Part shown: one piece after another, positions 41,964 to 52,691 of the stretch | How the letters are laid out: every line of letters starts with the position of its first letter | Numbering within the stretch: the stretch's first letter is position 1 | NCBI GenBank assembly: GCA_000708835.1 | Contig: DF237533.1 | Span: 1 to 54,913, forward strand | Origin: Klebsormidium nitens | Taxonomy: Eukaryota > Streptophyta > Klebsormidiophyceae > Klebsormidiales > Klebsormidiaceae | Direction of reading: 5' to 3' | DNA: 54,913 nucleotides | Notes under the pieces: generated by a model | The model's database searches: none | What the model saw: the letters and a program-made list of their open reading frames with translations, nothing else | What the model was told of the DNA's origin: nothing | Position numbers and translations under genes: made by a program

Positions 41964-44900
41964 ATGGCAATTCCTCAAGCACTGGTAAGTCCATGATTGC
42001 AAAGGCGCCATCAATTTCATCCATTTTTCAAGATCGCAGGTCTTCCATTGTTCAGCTTCTCCTCCTTGCTTGCACAGCCTTGCTCTCATGACTCGTACAT
42101 CCACTTTCAATCTTCTACTCTGTTACTTGTTGTTGTCCGCGCAATTGTTGTACGGGGCAAGTCTCTGCTGTTTGCAAGTAACTCATCAACAAAGCACGGC
42201 ACTGTTGCTGATGCCTAGCAAAACCAGCATCCACAACCACTGCCACATGTCGCATGCAGACGTTCGACTCTGTGTACGGGCACTCATGGGAGCTTCCGGG
42301 AGGAGTGGTCTCTCTTACCACTGAGAGCCGAGATGCAGTCTGCTATGCGGCCGGACATACCGCAGTCATCTACGAAAAGGCGACTGGGCAACAAGTGAGG
42401 GATCAACCACGCTTGATGTAATGATTGGAAATGTCATGTCACCACTTATTAGAGTCTTTCAATGGAGATGTTGTAGGCATCTCTGATTCAAGACTGGCAG
42501 GGAATATCTGAGAAGCGCCACTTCGCTTTCAGGTGTTGCAAGAAGTGCCTTGTTCCAGTAGCATGCTCACAAACGAAATAGCACCGACACAGTGATAGGC
42601 TTTCTTTGTCTATACCTTAAACTGTGCGTTCAAGAGTGTGGTACACCGACAGAGCCGGAACCCTTACTTATGAGCCTCTGTTTACCTCCTTTGCTTGTCA
42701 TAGCCGCACTCGTTTACATTCTTTGATGAAGCTTCAAGAATGCTCGTACCAGATATTCTGGATCGGGAAACTTCTCAACTGCCGCACCGACAACGGAATC
42801 CATCTGAACTATAATAAGTCAGGGGCTGAGATTCCTGTATGAAGATTTCGAATCATATTTGAAGCGTACTCCTAACCAAAGACTTAAAAACCTGCAAGTA
42901 AAATTAAGACTTAAGGTCAACGATGAAAATGAAAGAACGAACGAGATTGTTTGTGATTCACAAAAAATGCTTATTATTCCCTTGGCGGTGCCGTAACTCC
43001 CGGCACCTTTTTCCACAGATCCCGCTCCAAGGCCACCGTCACGCGCTCCGCAGCCTGGCCGTCAGCCCCGACAAGCTGACGCTTGCCACTGCTGACGTCG
43101 GCGACACGTCACTGCTTGTGCTCTGGGATGCGCTCACCGGCAAGCCTCTCTGGACAGCGTCGCAGGAGCGAACCGGGGGCATCGTGGCTATGGACTTTTC
43201 TGCGGACGCCCGATTTCTGGCTACCCTCTCAAACACCGGAGAGAGAGGAAAGTGAAGTTTGCGTTTTATTAATGGTACGCTTGGAGGAGTACTGACGCAC
43301 GGAGCTGCTCGTATTCAACCAGCACTGGGAATGGGAATGCTTTGAGAGAGAACTCCACTCCCCCATTTCAAGGAACTTGCGATACTGGGAGCGTCTCTTG
43401 ATGTTGAGATTCGCTACGGCCGAGATGACGGTCCAGTGAATTTCAGATGCAAAAGCGCAATCAATTGATCCCCTTTCTGCATCACATACAACGATCAATT
43501 TGGAGTTGGGGCGACGCAGGATTCTCGAGCAGAATGTTCTGCCGACTGTAGGACAGTGCCAGGTGCTCATCCCTCCGTCCTGAAGAATCTCCTGTGTCCC
43601 TAGGCCCTTCGCTACCAAGTCTCTCACACTGTCCCCTGCCACGTGTCCTCCAAGCAGCCGCTGACGTCAGCCAGGAGGTCAGCATCTGGGACCTGCAGTC
43701 CCCCGAGGAGGGCCCCATTCTCATCACCCCCGTGGCCGACGGGTCGCTGCTGACGAGCCTCCGCTTCAACCCCGAGAGTCACCGGGAGCTCGTCAGCACG
43801 GGGGCTGACCGGGTCCTGTTTTGGCAGCGCGTGGTGAGCCGTCCGAAAGACTGACCTTCGGCACTACTAGATCTTGACATCTCGGAGCTCCGACCTGTTT
43901 TGTGTGAGGTTTTGGAGACGCTCCGCTTTAGTTCGGTGTGCCAGTCCGCATGACTCCACACAGGGAGGTTTTTAAGGCCTGATTATCCACAGCAACGGCA
44001 GTAGTATGGTTCTGAGACTTCGACTTCACACGAACGCTTGCGGGCGCCAAGAGTCATCACAAAGTGGTCACTCTCGGCGCCTGACGAAGTCCCTCTTCCA
44101 GGGCGTCTGTACTTGTCTTTTCGCCGAAGGTTTGAGCTCTAAGCTGGTGAACGCCGCAATTGATGTTAAGTCTCAACATTTTATAACTTCCTTTCTGATT
44201 CAAAGCACTCCAACCCCAATCATGGCACTCGACCTATATGCAGCCTGCTCAGTGTTACAATCACTATTTATGTCTCGTAGCTCGTAGGTCGTAGCTCTAG
44301 CCCAGATTTCGAGATACTTGCTCATTGTTGAAACTCCTGTAGGTCGCAAGGAGTTACCCAGAATGAAGTTCCTGAATCCTCTCCAACGATTGAGTTGGTT
44401 CTTGCAAAGAGGTTAAGCCACACATTCGGCAGCTGAACGCTCGCGGTCGGGTTAAGTAACGAAGTTATTCAACCCCCAGGTGCACGAGGACACCTCGGAG
44501 AGCCTGCAACCCGTCCGGCCTCTAGGCAGCATCGGGGCCCTGAAACCGAGTTCGGTTAGCTTAACCGTGTCCGTCTTCGTACCTGGCACAACAACCGTGG
44601 TGACCGGCACCTCCGACGGCGGCCTGCTCGTATGGGAAGAAGAGCGGTGAGTTTTCGCCAGCGACTTTCTTCTTTTCAAGCTTGGATTCAACTTCGTCAG
44701 ATGAAAATGGCATACTGGTTATCCTCTGTACCACAATGTTAGAGAATAGCTCGATTGTTGAATGGGTAAGAAATGGAAGTAGTACGAAATGCTGCAACTC
44801 AGTTGACTGCCGCTCTTCTTCGGCATGGGGATGACTCGTTCAAACGGTCCCGCTTGGGCATGGAGACTTTTCAGACGTTGCTGGTATACATTCTCGATCG

Positions 44901-47900
44901 CTAGCTCAGCTGTGAACCAAGCGTCCTGCGTAAAAACTCAACCAAACGGTCACGCTTTGAATCTTAGACTCCTCTTGACGTCGCTGAGAAACATTCCCGA
45001 TCGACAGCTCAACCTGACAACCACCCGTCCAGCATAACACGAAAGAGAGAGCTGGAAAAGACACAGCCCACAAAGGAGAAAACCAATCAAATGATTTCCG
45101 CTTCTCCCCTTCAGGACCGAAGCCGCCCGCGACTCGCCCCTCATCGAGCGCCGCGCCGTAAAGAACCTGCGTATTCACACCGCGGCCATCACCGCGCTCG
45201 CGGCCGCGGGCGCGCACGTCGTGAGCGGGGGCGCCGACGGCTACGTGCGCTTCTTCGACGCGCGGCTGCGGCTCGTCGCGTGGTTCGAGGACATGGACGC
45301 GGGTGGGTGGGAATGCGCTCTCACGCTGACGTCATCTTGCTCTACTACGTCAGCAGGTTCTGTTGTTGAGAGCCGGGAAGTCCGGTTTGGAGCTTTGAGT
45401 CGGCCTTGTGGTGATCTTGGCAGTAAGAGCCTGTCGTTTGCTTGAATCAACTTTTCATGTCACTCCACAGAATGAAAAAGACGTCAATATTTTTGAGCCA
45501 TTGCCTTCTATCAGTCTGTCAGGTGACTCAACGAAACGGAAAAACGCCTCAGGTGAGGTCGGACATGCTTTGGCAAGAAAAAACCGTTTTGGAAGCTCTG
45601 GTTCAGATCCATGCACTCCTTAATGACCTCTCAAGCATGATTCCTGACTCTCTGCAGGCGGGATCACATCGCTCTCCTTCGCGACCGCCGGTTCCGTTCC
45701 GCTGAGCGACGCTGCCTTTTACGCTCCGGACTTTGTAGTCGGCACGACGAACGCCAAGATCGTCTCCATGGAAACAGCGTCCTTCGACGACGATCCCAAG
45801 TCCTCGCGACGAGCGGTGAGCTTTGAGGTCTTCCGTCGAAAGCATTCAGTCTGCTAAAAGTGTGTCACACGGCTTTCGTTTCCAGGCATCTGTTATTTGC
45901 GTTCTGCATTTCCCATGTCTGCTTCTGTTTATTAAGTTGATTAAGGACAGGAAGATTGACCCAATTGACAAGATGGATCCCTTTTCTGGATTCATCTGGA
46001 AGGTGGGTTTGCAGACTGTGTCACGAGGTAACATCAGACCAGTTCTAAACGACCCTTGCCCGAGGGGCCCTTAATGACCTATGTCTGCGTCTTCCCATCA
46101 TTCTCCCCGTTCCTCTTCCCTCGCTCACTACTCCCTGTTCGTATCCCGCCCTAGGGATCCGACTCGGGCCGTCCAGATCTAGTCGGAGGCGCCAAGAGAC
46201 ATGCATGCCGGTATTAACTATGTGACCCGGTTTCCTGACGCGTCCCTTGACCCCAACCCTCCAGGGCGAGGTGATTCTGGCCGGAAACAGCCAGGCGGTC
46301 GCAGCGAATAACGCCCAACCTAATCAAAAGCTACCTTACTACGTTTTCCATCAAACATCAGCTAACCTCTCTGTCCCTTAAATTTAATGTCCCCTTCAGG
46401 GCGAGGTGATCTTGGCCGGCAACAGCTAGGCGGTAGCGCCCAGAACCGCGCACCGGTCTGAAAGCCTACCCTAACCTTTGTTTCTGCACACAGATCTGCT
46501 AAAACTCGTGTCTTAACCCGTTCCTTAACCCTAATTCCTCGTCCAGGGCCAGATGATATTGGCCGGCAACAGCCAGGCGGTGGCGGCCATAAGCGCGCAC
46601 CCCGGCCAGCCGCACGTGACGCTCATAGGCGATGCGGGCCTGCAACAGGTGTACGATTACGCCCCGCAAACGCTGCTACTCGAGAAGAAGCACGCCGGAC
46701 AGCAGGTGCGCCGGACGGTCCGACACGTGTCCAAATCCAGCCACAGGTTATCTTTACAGTTTTGTCAGGAAGGGCGAATTTTAAACTTTCTCCTTTTACT
46801 GAAAGCTTCAAAATGGATCGCACCTTGACGATGCAATCACTGGTCTCCGGATAATGCTCCACGCCGGAATGCAGGTGCGCCGGACAGTTCGAAATTGGTG
46901 CACATTCATGAGCTACATTTTGTGTGCAACGGTCTTCAAAAGTTGACTTGACCAGCATTGTTGATATGTTTCACCGTTCGAAAGGAGGTGAAAGTATCGC
47001 GCTTCAGACGCTCATATCTTTCGGACGTTGCTTCGAAGCGAGCTCCAGGATTTCTGAAGTTGGCTGACGCTGGAAAGTCCGGAAGAAAGAATATAGGTGA
47101 ATTCGTCCCACAGCTACCCGGATAGAAAGACAATCTCAAAACCGCGAGCTACCGTACGAAGCCCACGTTCCGCCTTGTGGAAACAAGTTTCTGAGTGATG
47201 TTAATCAGGACTCAAGACGGAGAAGTATGAGATATCACTGAAACTGATATGAGGGTCACAATGTTCGTTGAGGATCGCGAGAAAGTAACTCAGCGTCGTT
47301 CTCTCCAGGGTTGCGCGATCTGCTACTCTCCAAACGGGACTCTTATTGCGGTGGGCTTCGGAAACGGCGCGATCCAAGTAAGCCTCACGGTTGATCTGTT
47401 CTTGTGAGTTTTGACTTGCAGAGCGAGGGTTGATCTTTGGATCATACGATGTCTCTTGCGTCGTCTCATCCATCGGCCTCACGCTATCGAGATAGATTCT
47501 GACACGACGTAGGATGTAGGGACGTCTTTTCATGGGTCAGAATAGCTTCTTCCGTTCGTTTCCCGGCTGCTTTGTTGAGACGGACACTCCCGTCATTTGA
47601 GTGCAGCATGCAAGTTTCTCACCTTGACCTGCTGAATTGTTTCCTCAAACCATATCACGGTGAGATGCGGTTTGAAATCAATTTCGAAACTCGGTTGTCC
47701 TGGAAAACTTAAAGCACGATCCATCTGAAAGGTTGGAGTCTTACTCAGATATCATTGGATTTGGTTGCTCTACAGATTCAAAACAGCGCGACCCTCGACG
47801 AGCTGTTCACGTTCCGCACCACCCTTTCCGCCTTGACCCACCTCACCTTCGCCCCGACCGGAACGGCACTGGCCGCAGCGGATACGTCATTCGCCGTCAG

Positions 47901-50900
47901 CCTCATCACCTTTGGACACGGCAAGGTGGGAAGCTCCTGCGGTCTTCATCAGCTTCTAGATATATTCCTCAGAAAGTTCTGCAAAGTTCCAACCGGAGAA
48001 CAGGTGATGGAAGACGTTCTATCCGCCAGGAGTGGGTGAAAAGCAGAGCATACCACGACTGTTGAGGTCCCCTGGTACCGAGCTACTGACTCATCGGACC
48101 CACATCGTTTTCCGGGGTTTCTTAGGAGAGCCGCGAGAATGGGGTTCTCTCTGAACGACGAGGTTTCAAAGACGATGCTTCAAACAAACTGATTCGCGTT
48201 TGCTGCGTGTCCGAGGATTTGTCGCTCCTCCAATCATCCTCTTTAAGCGTAAAGTCCAAATCGCGGACGACAGTTGGAGACTGCGTGACGCTGACGGCAT
48301 GCGCTCATCCTCCCTCCAGGCCGGCGACAAGTGGGAGGCGGTCGGGAAGGTGCGCGCGCACAACGATGTCGTAACCGGCCTGCGCTTCGGCGCGCGCGCG
48401 GGCGCGCAGCCTTGCCTGACGTCATGCGCGGAGGACGGTAACATCGTGACGTACGATTTGGAGGGTGCGGCTCCAGGGGAGGGGCTCCACATCAAGAGCG
48501 TTACAGCGATCACTTCCCCGGGGCTTCCTACCGGGCTGGCATCTCTCGAGGGCAGTCAAGAAACGGTGAGTTCCAGAGACGTACTGGGGTTACTTTGGGC
48601 TCGCCACAGGAAATTATTTCTTTGGGACTGCCAATCTGGAGAAAGGCTCGGCGAAAGTTTGCTTCGAATATTTTAGCTGAATGGCGGCTGATTGTTTCAT
48701 TTAGAGGATGTTGTGTTCTGGTAATGCAGTGCGGATCACCGTTACTCGTTCATGTCAGAGAGCAGTTTCCTTGTCGGTGAGATGAGAATTGCCTGGGCCT
48801 TGGCGAAACGGCTCCCGTCTGTTGGAAAGGTCAGCCATCAAAACTTGCAGTTTAGTCACGAAGAGTCGTCCGTGTTCTGGGTGTGAAAACCTGCGAAGAT
48901 TTTTGCATTCAGCCGCCTGCGAAAGCTTCGGCACTCAAAGTTTCTGACAGACAGACTTAACTGTAACATTTAGGTGCGCCGTCAGCATCTTTTCCCCGAC
49001 TTCATCTATCTTGGTTCTCCGTAGGCGGAGTTCCTCATCAGCGACGATGCTTGCAAGCTCAAGGCCACCGACGTCAGCGACACCGCCACGTGTCGGATGA
49101 CGTGGGCAGCGCCCGCGTTTGGCGCGCCGATCCACAAGCTGGTGCCCTTCACCAGCTGTCAAAACGACCAGGTAAGATCTGAAAGGGCCTCAAAGAGGAA
49201 ATCTGCTCTATTAGGAAGGCGAATCGTTGGACGAGAATACGAAGAGGACCTTTGCTCTATCTAGAAGGTGATTTGTTGGAGGAAGGAGAGGAGAGAAAGC
49301 GAAAAGAGATGCTTGTTGCGATTGTAGTGGAAATAGGAAAATAGTTTCAGGCCTATTCAAGGGGTGTTTCTTGGCGAAGAGAAAGCGGATGGGGTATTGT
49401 CCAGGAGGTAAGCGCCGCACACCTCATCGAGTTTGCTGGCAAAAAGAGGCTCCCAAACAAGCAGTGTGAACGTTTGTGACTCGTGCCTAGCGCTTACTTT
49501 CTATGGGCTTTAAGGAAACGCCAAACTTCCAAACCCACGACCCAAAAGAACACGAAGCCGGTTTCAGAAGTCTTACAACCTGTTTCCTCTCGCAGCAATA
49601 CCTAGCTTATGCCACGAAAGAGCGCGTCGCGGGGTTGATCAAGCTGCCTCTGACCGGGGATCCAAACCGGACGATGGGTCTCCTGGCGCAGCCCGGAAAC
49701 GTTTCGTGCCTAGCGGTCGGGTTTGATGGGGAGACGCTGGTAACCGCGAGCGGCAACGACGGGTGAGGACGAGCTGATGACGTCAAGCTGACGGCATTCA
49801 ATGAAAGAAGCTCACGTAGTTGAGCTTGTCCTTCACCAGACTTTTCAAAGGTGTTCATATGCTTTCAATCCTGCACGAGATTTCTAGGACCTCGAGGAGC
49901 AACGGCGTTGTCTCGTTTTACCTTCGAGGCAGCCTTGCAAAGTTGTCATCGTGCTGCTTTGACCAATTTTCTCCGCATTTTTCGCTCTTGCAGAAATGTT
50001 TGATGCACTCTTGTTGTGGCAGACCTGACTTGTGAAGGTCTACTCTTCTGGTTTTGTAATCTCCAGGGCCTCAGAACTCATCAAGGAGCACAACAAGAAT
50101 GTTAAGCTTCCCGATTGTAAATCGACTGAAAAATCAGTTCCCTTGGAATCAAAGTGCCAAAAGTCGAAGCGTAGCTCGAAGCTCGAAGCTCGAAGCTCAA
50201 AGTTTCAAACTAAGAGCCAGGGGTGAACATGTTCTATCATCGCGTGCAGCATTCTGACATTCTGGAGGGTCGACGCCTCCGCTCTCGACGCGCAAGCCGA
50301 AACCTCCGCGGGCCTGGACGCGGCCGCGCGGCTCGAGGGCGGCCGCGAGGGCGCGGCCCACCGCGAAGCGCGGGACTTCTTCACGTGCTGTCAGATTAGG
50401 AGCCAGGTGCGCGCGCGCGTTCCACTCCCTTCTTCTTCTCGCGATACTTCTTCTGGCGAAAGCCGTGCACTTGACCGCGAGCTTGGAAACTGCGGAACTG
50501 TCAGTACACCGTGCATCCTAGGGACAGCGTCTCGTCTTTCTGGCTCTTAATGAATGCGCCTTCAGCGAGTCGAAGCACCGCCAAAGCACCAGCGCCTAGG
50601 TGCAGCAGTCCGGCTCCCTAGCTCTTACATCGCGACTTCCACGAGTCAAAGTGTGAGATCCCTGAGCATATTAATCTGGTTTTTTGACTTTTACTTTACG
50701 AGTCTGACGAATTGGCAGACGGTTACTGGTGACGTTTTGGAAGCAGCCCGCAGGCTATTGTACAGCCGGCGAAACACATGTGAGCCGATAGCCGATTGTA
50801 AAGTTTCTTTGATCGCGTGTCGAGCATCAACCGGCCCAAGTTCCTTGACCGGCCTAAACAATCTTGACGCGGCCAAGCCTACGATTAGTCGAAATGACAG

Positions 50901-52691
50901 TCTGCTTCTCTACCTGCCAGAAAATAACACGACCCTTGCCACGTGTCACATTGTCAAAATAGAAAGCCGACGTCCCAAGAGGTAGCTGCTCGATCCCCAC
51001 CCTAATGATCGGGACCGACCGTCTCGTGGTCGTCAGGAGGCGGGGTTCCGGTGCTCCGCCGATGCTGTTCCGGCGGATCAAGTTCAAGAGCTGAGCAACG
51101 CCCTAGAGCTCGACCGACTCCGTCCAATCAGCAACTCTGCCACCTCTCATCTCATCAATCTCTCGCCCTTAATGATTCTTGCCCTCAAAGATGGATTCAC
51201 AAAATTCTGGCTTTCAGGAGGCTGGTTTCCGGTGTGCCGCCGACGCTGTTCCGGCGGATCGCGTGCAAGAGCTGAGCAACACCCTAGAGTTCTACCCCTC
51301 CCGAGCGGAGGCCCGGGAGATGGCGGCGGAGGCCCGGGGGACAGGCGACGGTAACGCTCCCGCGGAGATCACTCTGGAGAGTTACCTCGAGGTCCTGGAG
51401 CAGCACCGCCCGGCGGAGGGGTTGGAGGAGTCGCAGCTGGAGCGAGCGTTCCAGGTACGGAGAAGTTTACAAGCACTGCCATGTTCATTTTGTCTATCCT
51501 CGTACTGATTCGATCTTTCGCAGTGACGATGAAAAAGATGAGCGGAGCATTCCTTCTGGTGGTTCTCGCTCGCTCGGAAGAAAGCGTGAGCACTTTCAAA
51601 TTATGGAGCACGTTTAAGATCTGCAGCGGCCTTTGACATACCAAGTGGACGAAGAAGACCGTCAAAACCTTCTGCTCAGAGCTCGCTGGAAGGAAGGATG
51701 ACTTGGAAACATGACAGCTCGACCGAAGCTGTTGCGAACATTAGACTTGACACCTACAAAGAGGTTACCATGAGCACAAACTCGATGACAGTGACGGAGC
51801 AACAGCGAGACCTACAAGATGCTTTGTATCTTAGCCTTCTCGCCCTTGCAAGAAACGCTTCCCCGAATCGGCTCTCAAGCAGACGAGGAGCCCGGAACAG
51901 GGATTGAACAGAAACCATTCATCAGTTTGGTTCCCTTCTTGCAGGATCTCGGCGCGGATCCGGCAACCGGAGCGCTGTCCCGAGAGAAGCTTCTTCAGAT
52001 GCTACTGGAGGAAGGAGAACCGCTAACCAGGTACGGATCAGGACACGGCCCGACTCCCCACCCGAGTTTAGTCCCGTTCCGCCTTTGCTCAGTGCACAAT
52101 TTCTTTCCTGCTTCAAGGCGGGCAGGGCCGCTCGCCGTTTCGTATTGGGTTGTGTCTTCGACCGGGTTGCGCTTCTCTTCTTATTTCTTGCCGTGCTTGT
52201 TGTCCAAGCGGGATTCGCGGGCGGAAGAGCTTACTAACGAGGCAAACACGTCAGGACATCTTGAAAGAGTCCAACTTCATTTCCATACGATTGGCTATAA
52301 GTACGCATCAACTTAGTTCTCGCATCCTTTTGGTTTCCTATTCCTAGCCATCCGCCGGTTGTTTCAAGTGCCGATCCGGCCAGCTTCTTCCACTTTTTCA
52401 TGGGCGGATTCCGAGCGTCACCTGCCTGAGGCCCCTGAGCCTCAGAACGGAGATATCAATAGCAGGAGAAACCTGAAACTTAAGAACACTCTGAAGCTTT
52501 CCCGTTTGGAGCTTTCCTGTTTCTAATGGTTTTCGGTTTGTCTCCGCAGGGAGGAGCTGGACGCGTGCCTGTCTACAATGGCCGGACAGCCCACGTCAGC
52601 AACGGCGTGGCCCGAGGAACTAGGCGTGCCGGAATTTGCGGCACTTGCGCTGGGTTTTGAGAACCCTCAACCCGAGATCGAAGCAGTATAA
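41964..52691 (+). CDS. CFAP251: CFAP251/WDR66-like WD40 and EF-hand-like cilium protein
   Basis: Seventeen exons (41964-41984, 42260-42394, 43019-43251, 43671-43833, 44480-44646, 45115-45302, 45658-45815, 46547-46705, 47309-47377, 47776-47925, 48320-48565, 49025-49171, 49596-49762, 50250-50406, 51218-51454, 51945-52030, 52550-52691) join without a phase error to 874 residues. Two WD40 propellers fit residues about 15-670, with blades such as IPLQGHRHALRSLAVSPDKL, VVTGTSDGGLLVWEEE, GAHVVSGGADGYVRFFDA and TLVTASGNDGILTFWRVD. The C-terminus has the CFAP251 hallmarks: EARDFFTCCQIRSQ, NTLEFYPSRAEAREMAAEA, LESYLEVLEQHRP and a last helix set ending GVPEFAALALGFENPQPEI. In Chlamydomonas FAP251 belongs to the calmodulin- and spoke-associated complex at the base of radial spoke 3 and is needed for normal flagellar beating. 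It lacks the long Glu-rich N-terminus of vertebrate WDR66. The seven-codon first exon is the least certain part. Confidence 0.88.
44830..45035. repeat. ~105-base degenerate tandem duplication in CFAP251 intron 5
   Basis: The stretch from about 44835 (TTCAAACGGTCCCGCTT, GACTTTTCAGACGTTGCTG, TTCTCGATCGCTAGCTCA, CAAGCGTCCTGCGTAA) recurs from about 44940 (ACCAAACGGTCACGCTT, GACTCCTCTTGACGTCGCTG, TCCCGATCGACAGCTCA, CACCCGTCCAGCATAA). It lies upstream of the exon 6 acceptor and contains no exon sequence. Confidence 0.75.
46262..46705 (+). repeat. Three copies of the CFAP251 exon 8 start, the last one functional
   Basis: CAG followed by GGCGAGGTGATTCTGGCCGG (46262 on), GGCGAGGTGATCTTGGCCGG (46398 on) and GGCCAGATGATATTGGCCGG (exon 8, from 46547) show three copies spaced about 135-148 bases, each with its acceptor. 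Matching continues through AACAGCCAGGCGGT for about 55-60 bases. Copy 2 has TAG in place of CAG. Copy 1 has an open but short frame. A further copy of the exon 8 end and donor (CACGCCGGAATGCAGGTGCG) lies at about 46861. Confidence 0.92.
51034..51113 (+). repeat. Open-frame copy of the CFAP251 exon 15 start
   Basis: From the CAG acceptor on, this stretch matches the first ~75 bases of exon 15 (51218 on). The copy encodes EAGFRCSADAVPADQVQEL and the exon EAGFRCAADAVPADRVQEL. After about 75 bases the copy diverges and no donor is obvious. The frame has stayed open, unlike most other copies in the window. Confidence 0.88.

Noticed and set aside
50160-50210. GAAGCTCGAAGCTCGAAGCT microsatellite as a regulatory element
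   Set aside because: A short simple repeat within a CFAP251 intron; nothing suggests function.
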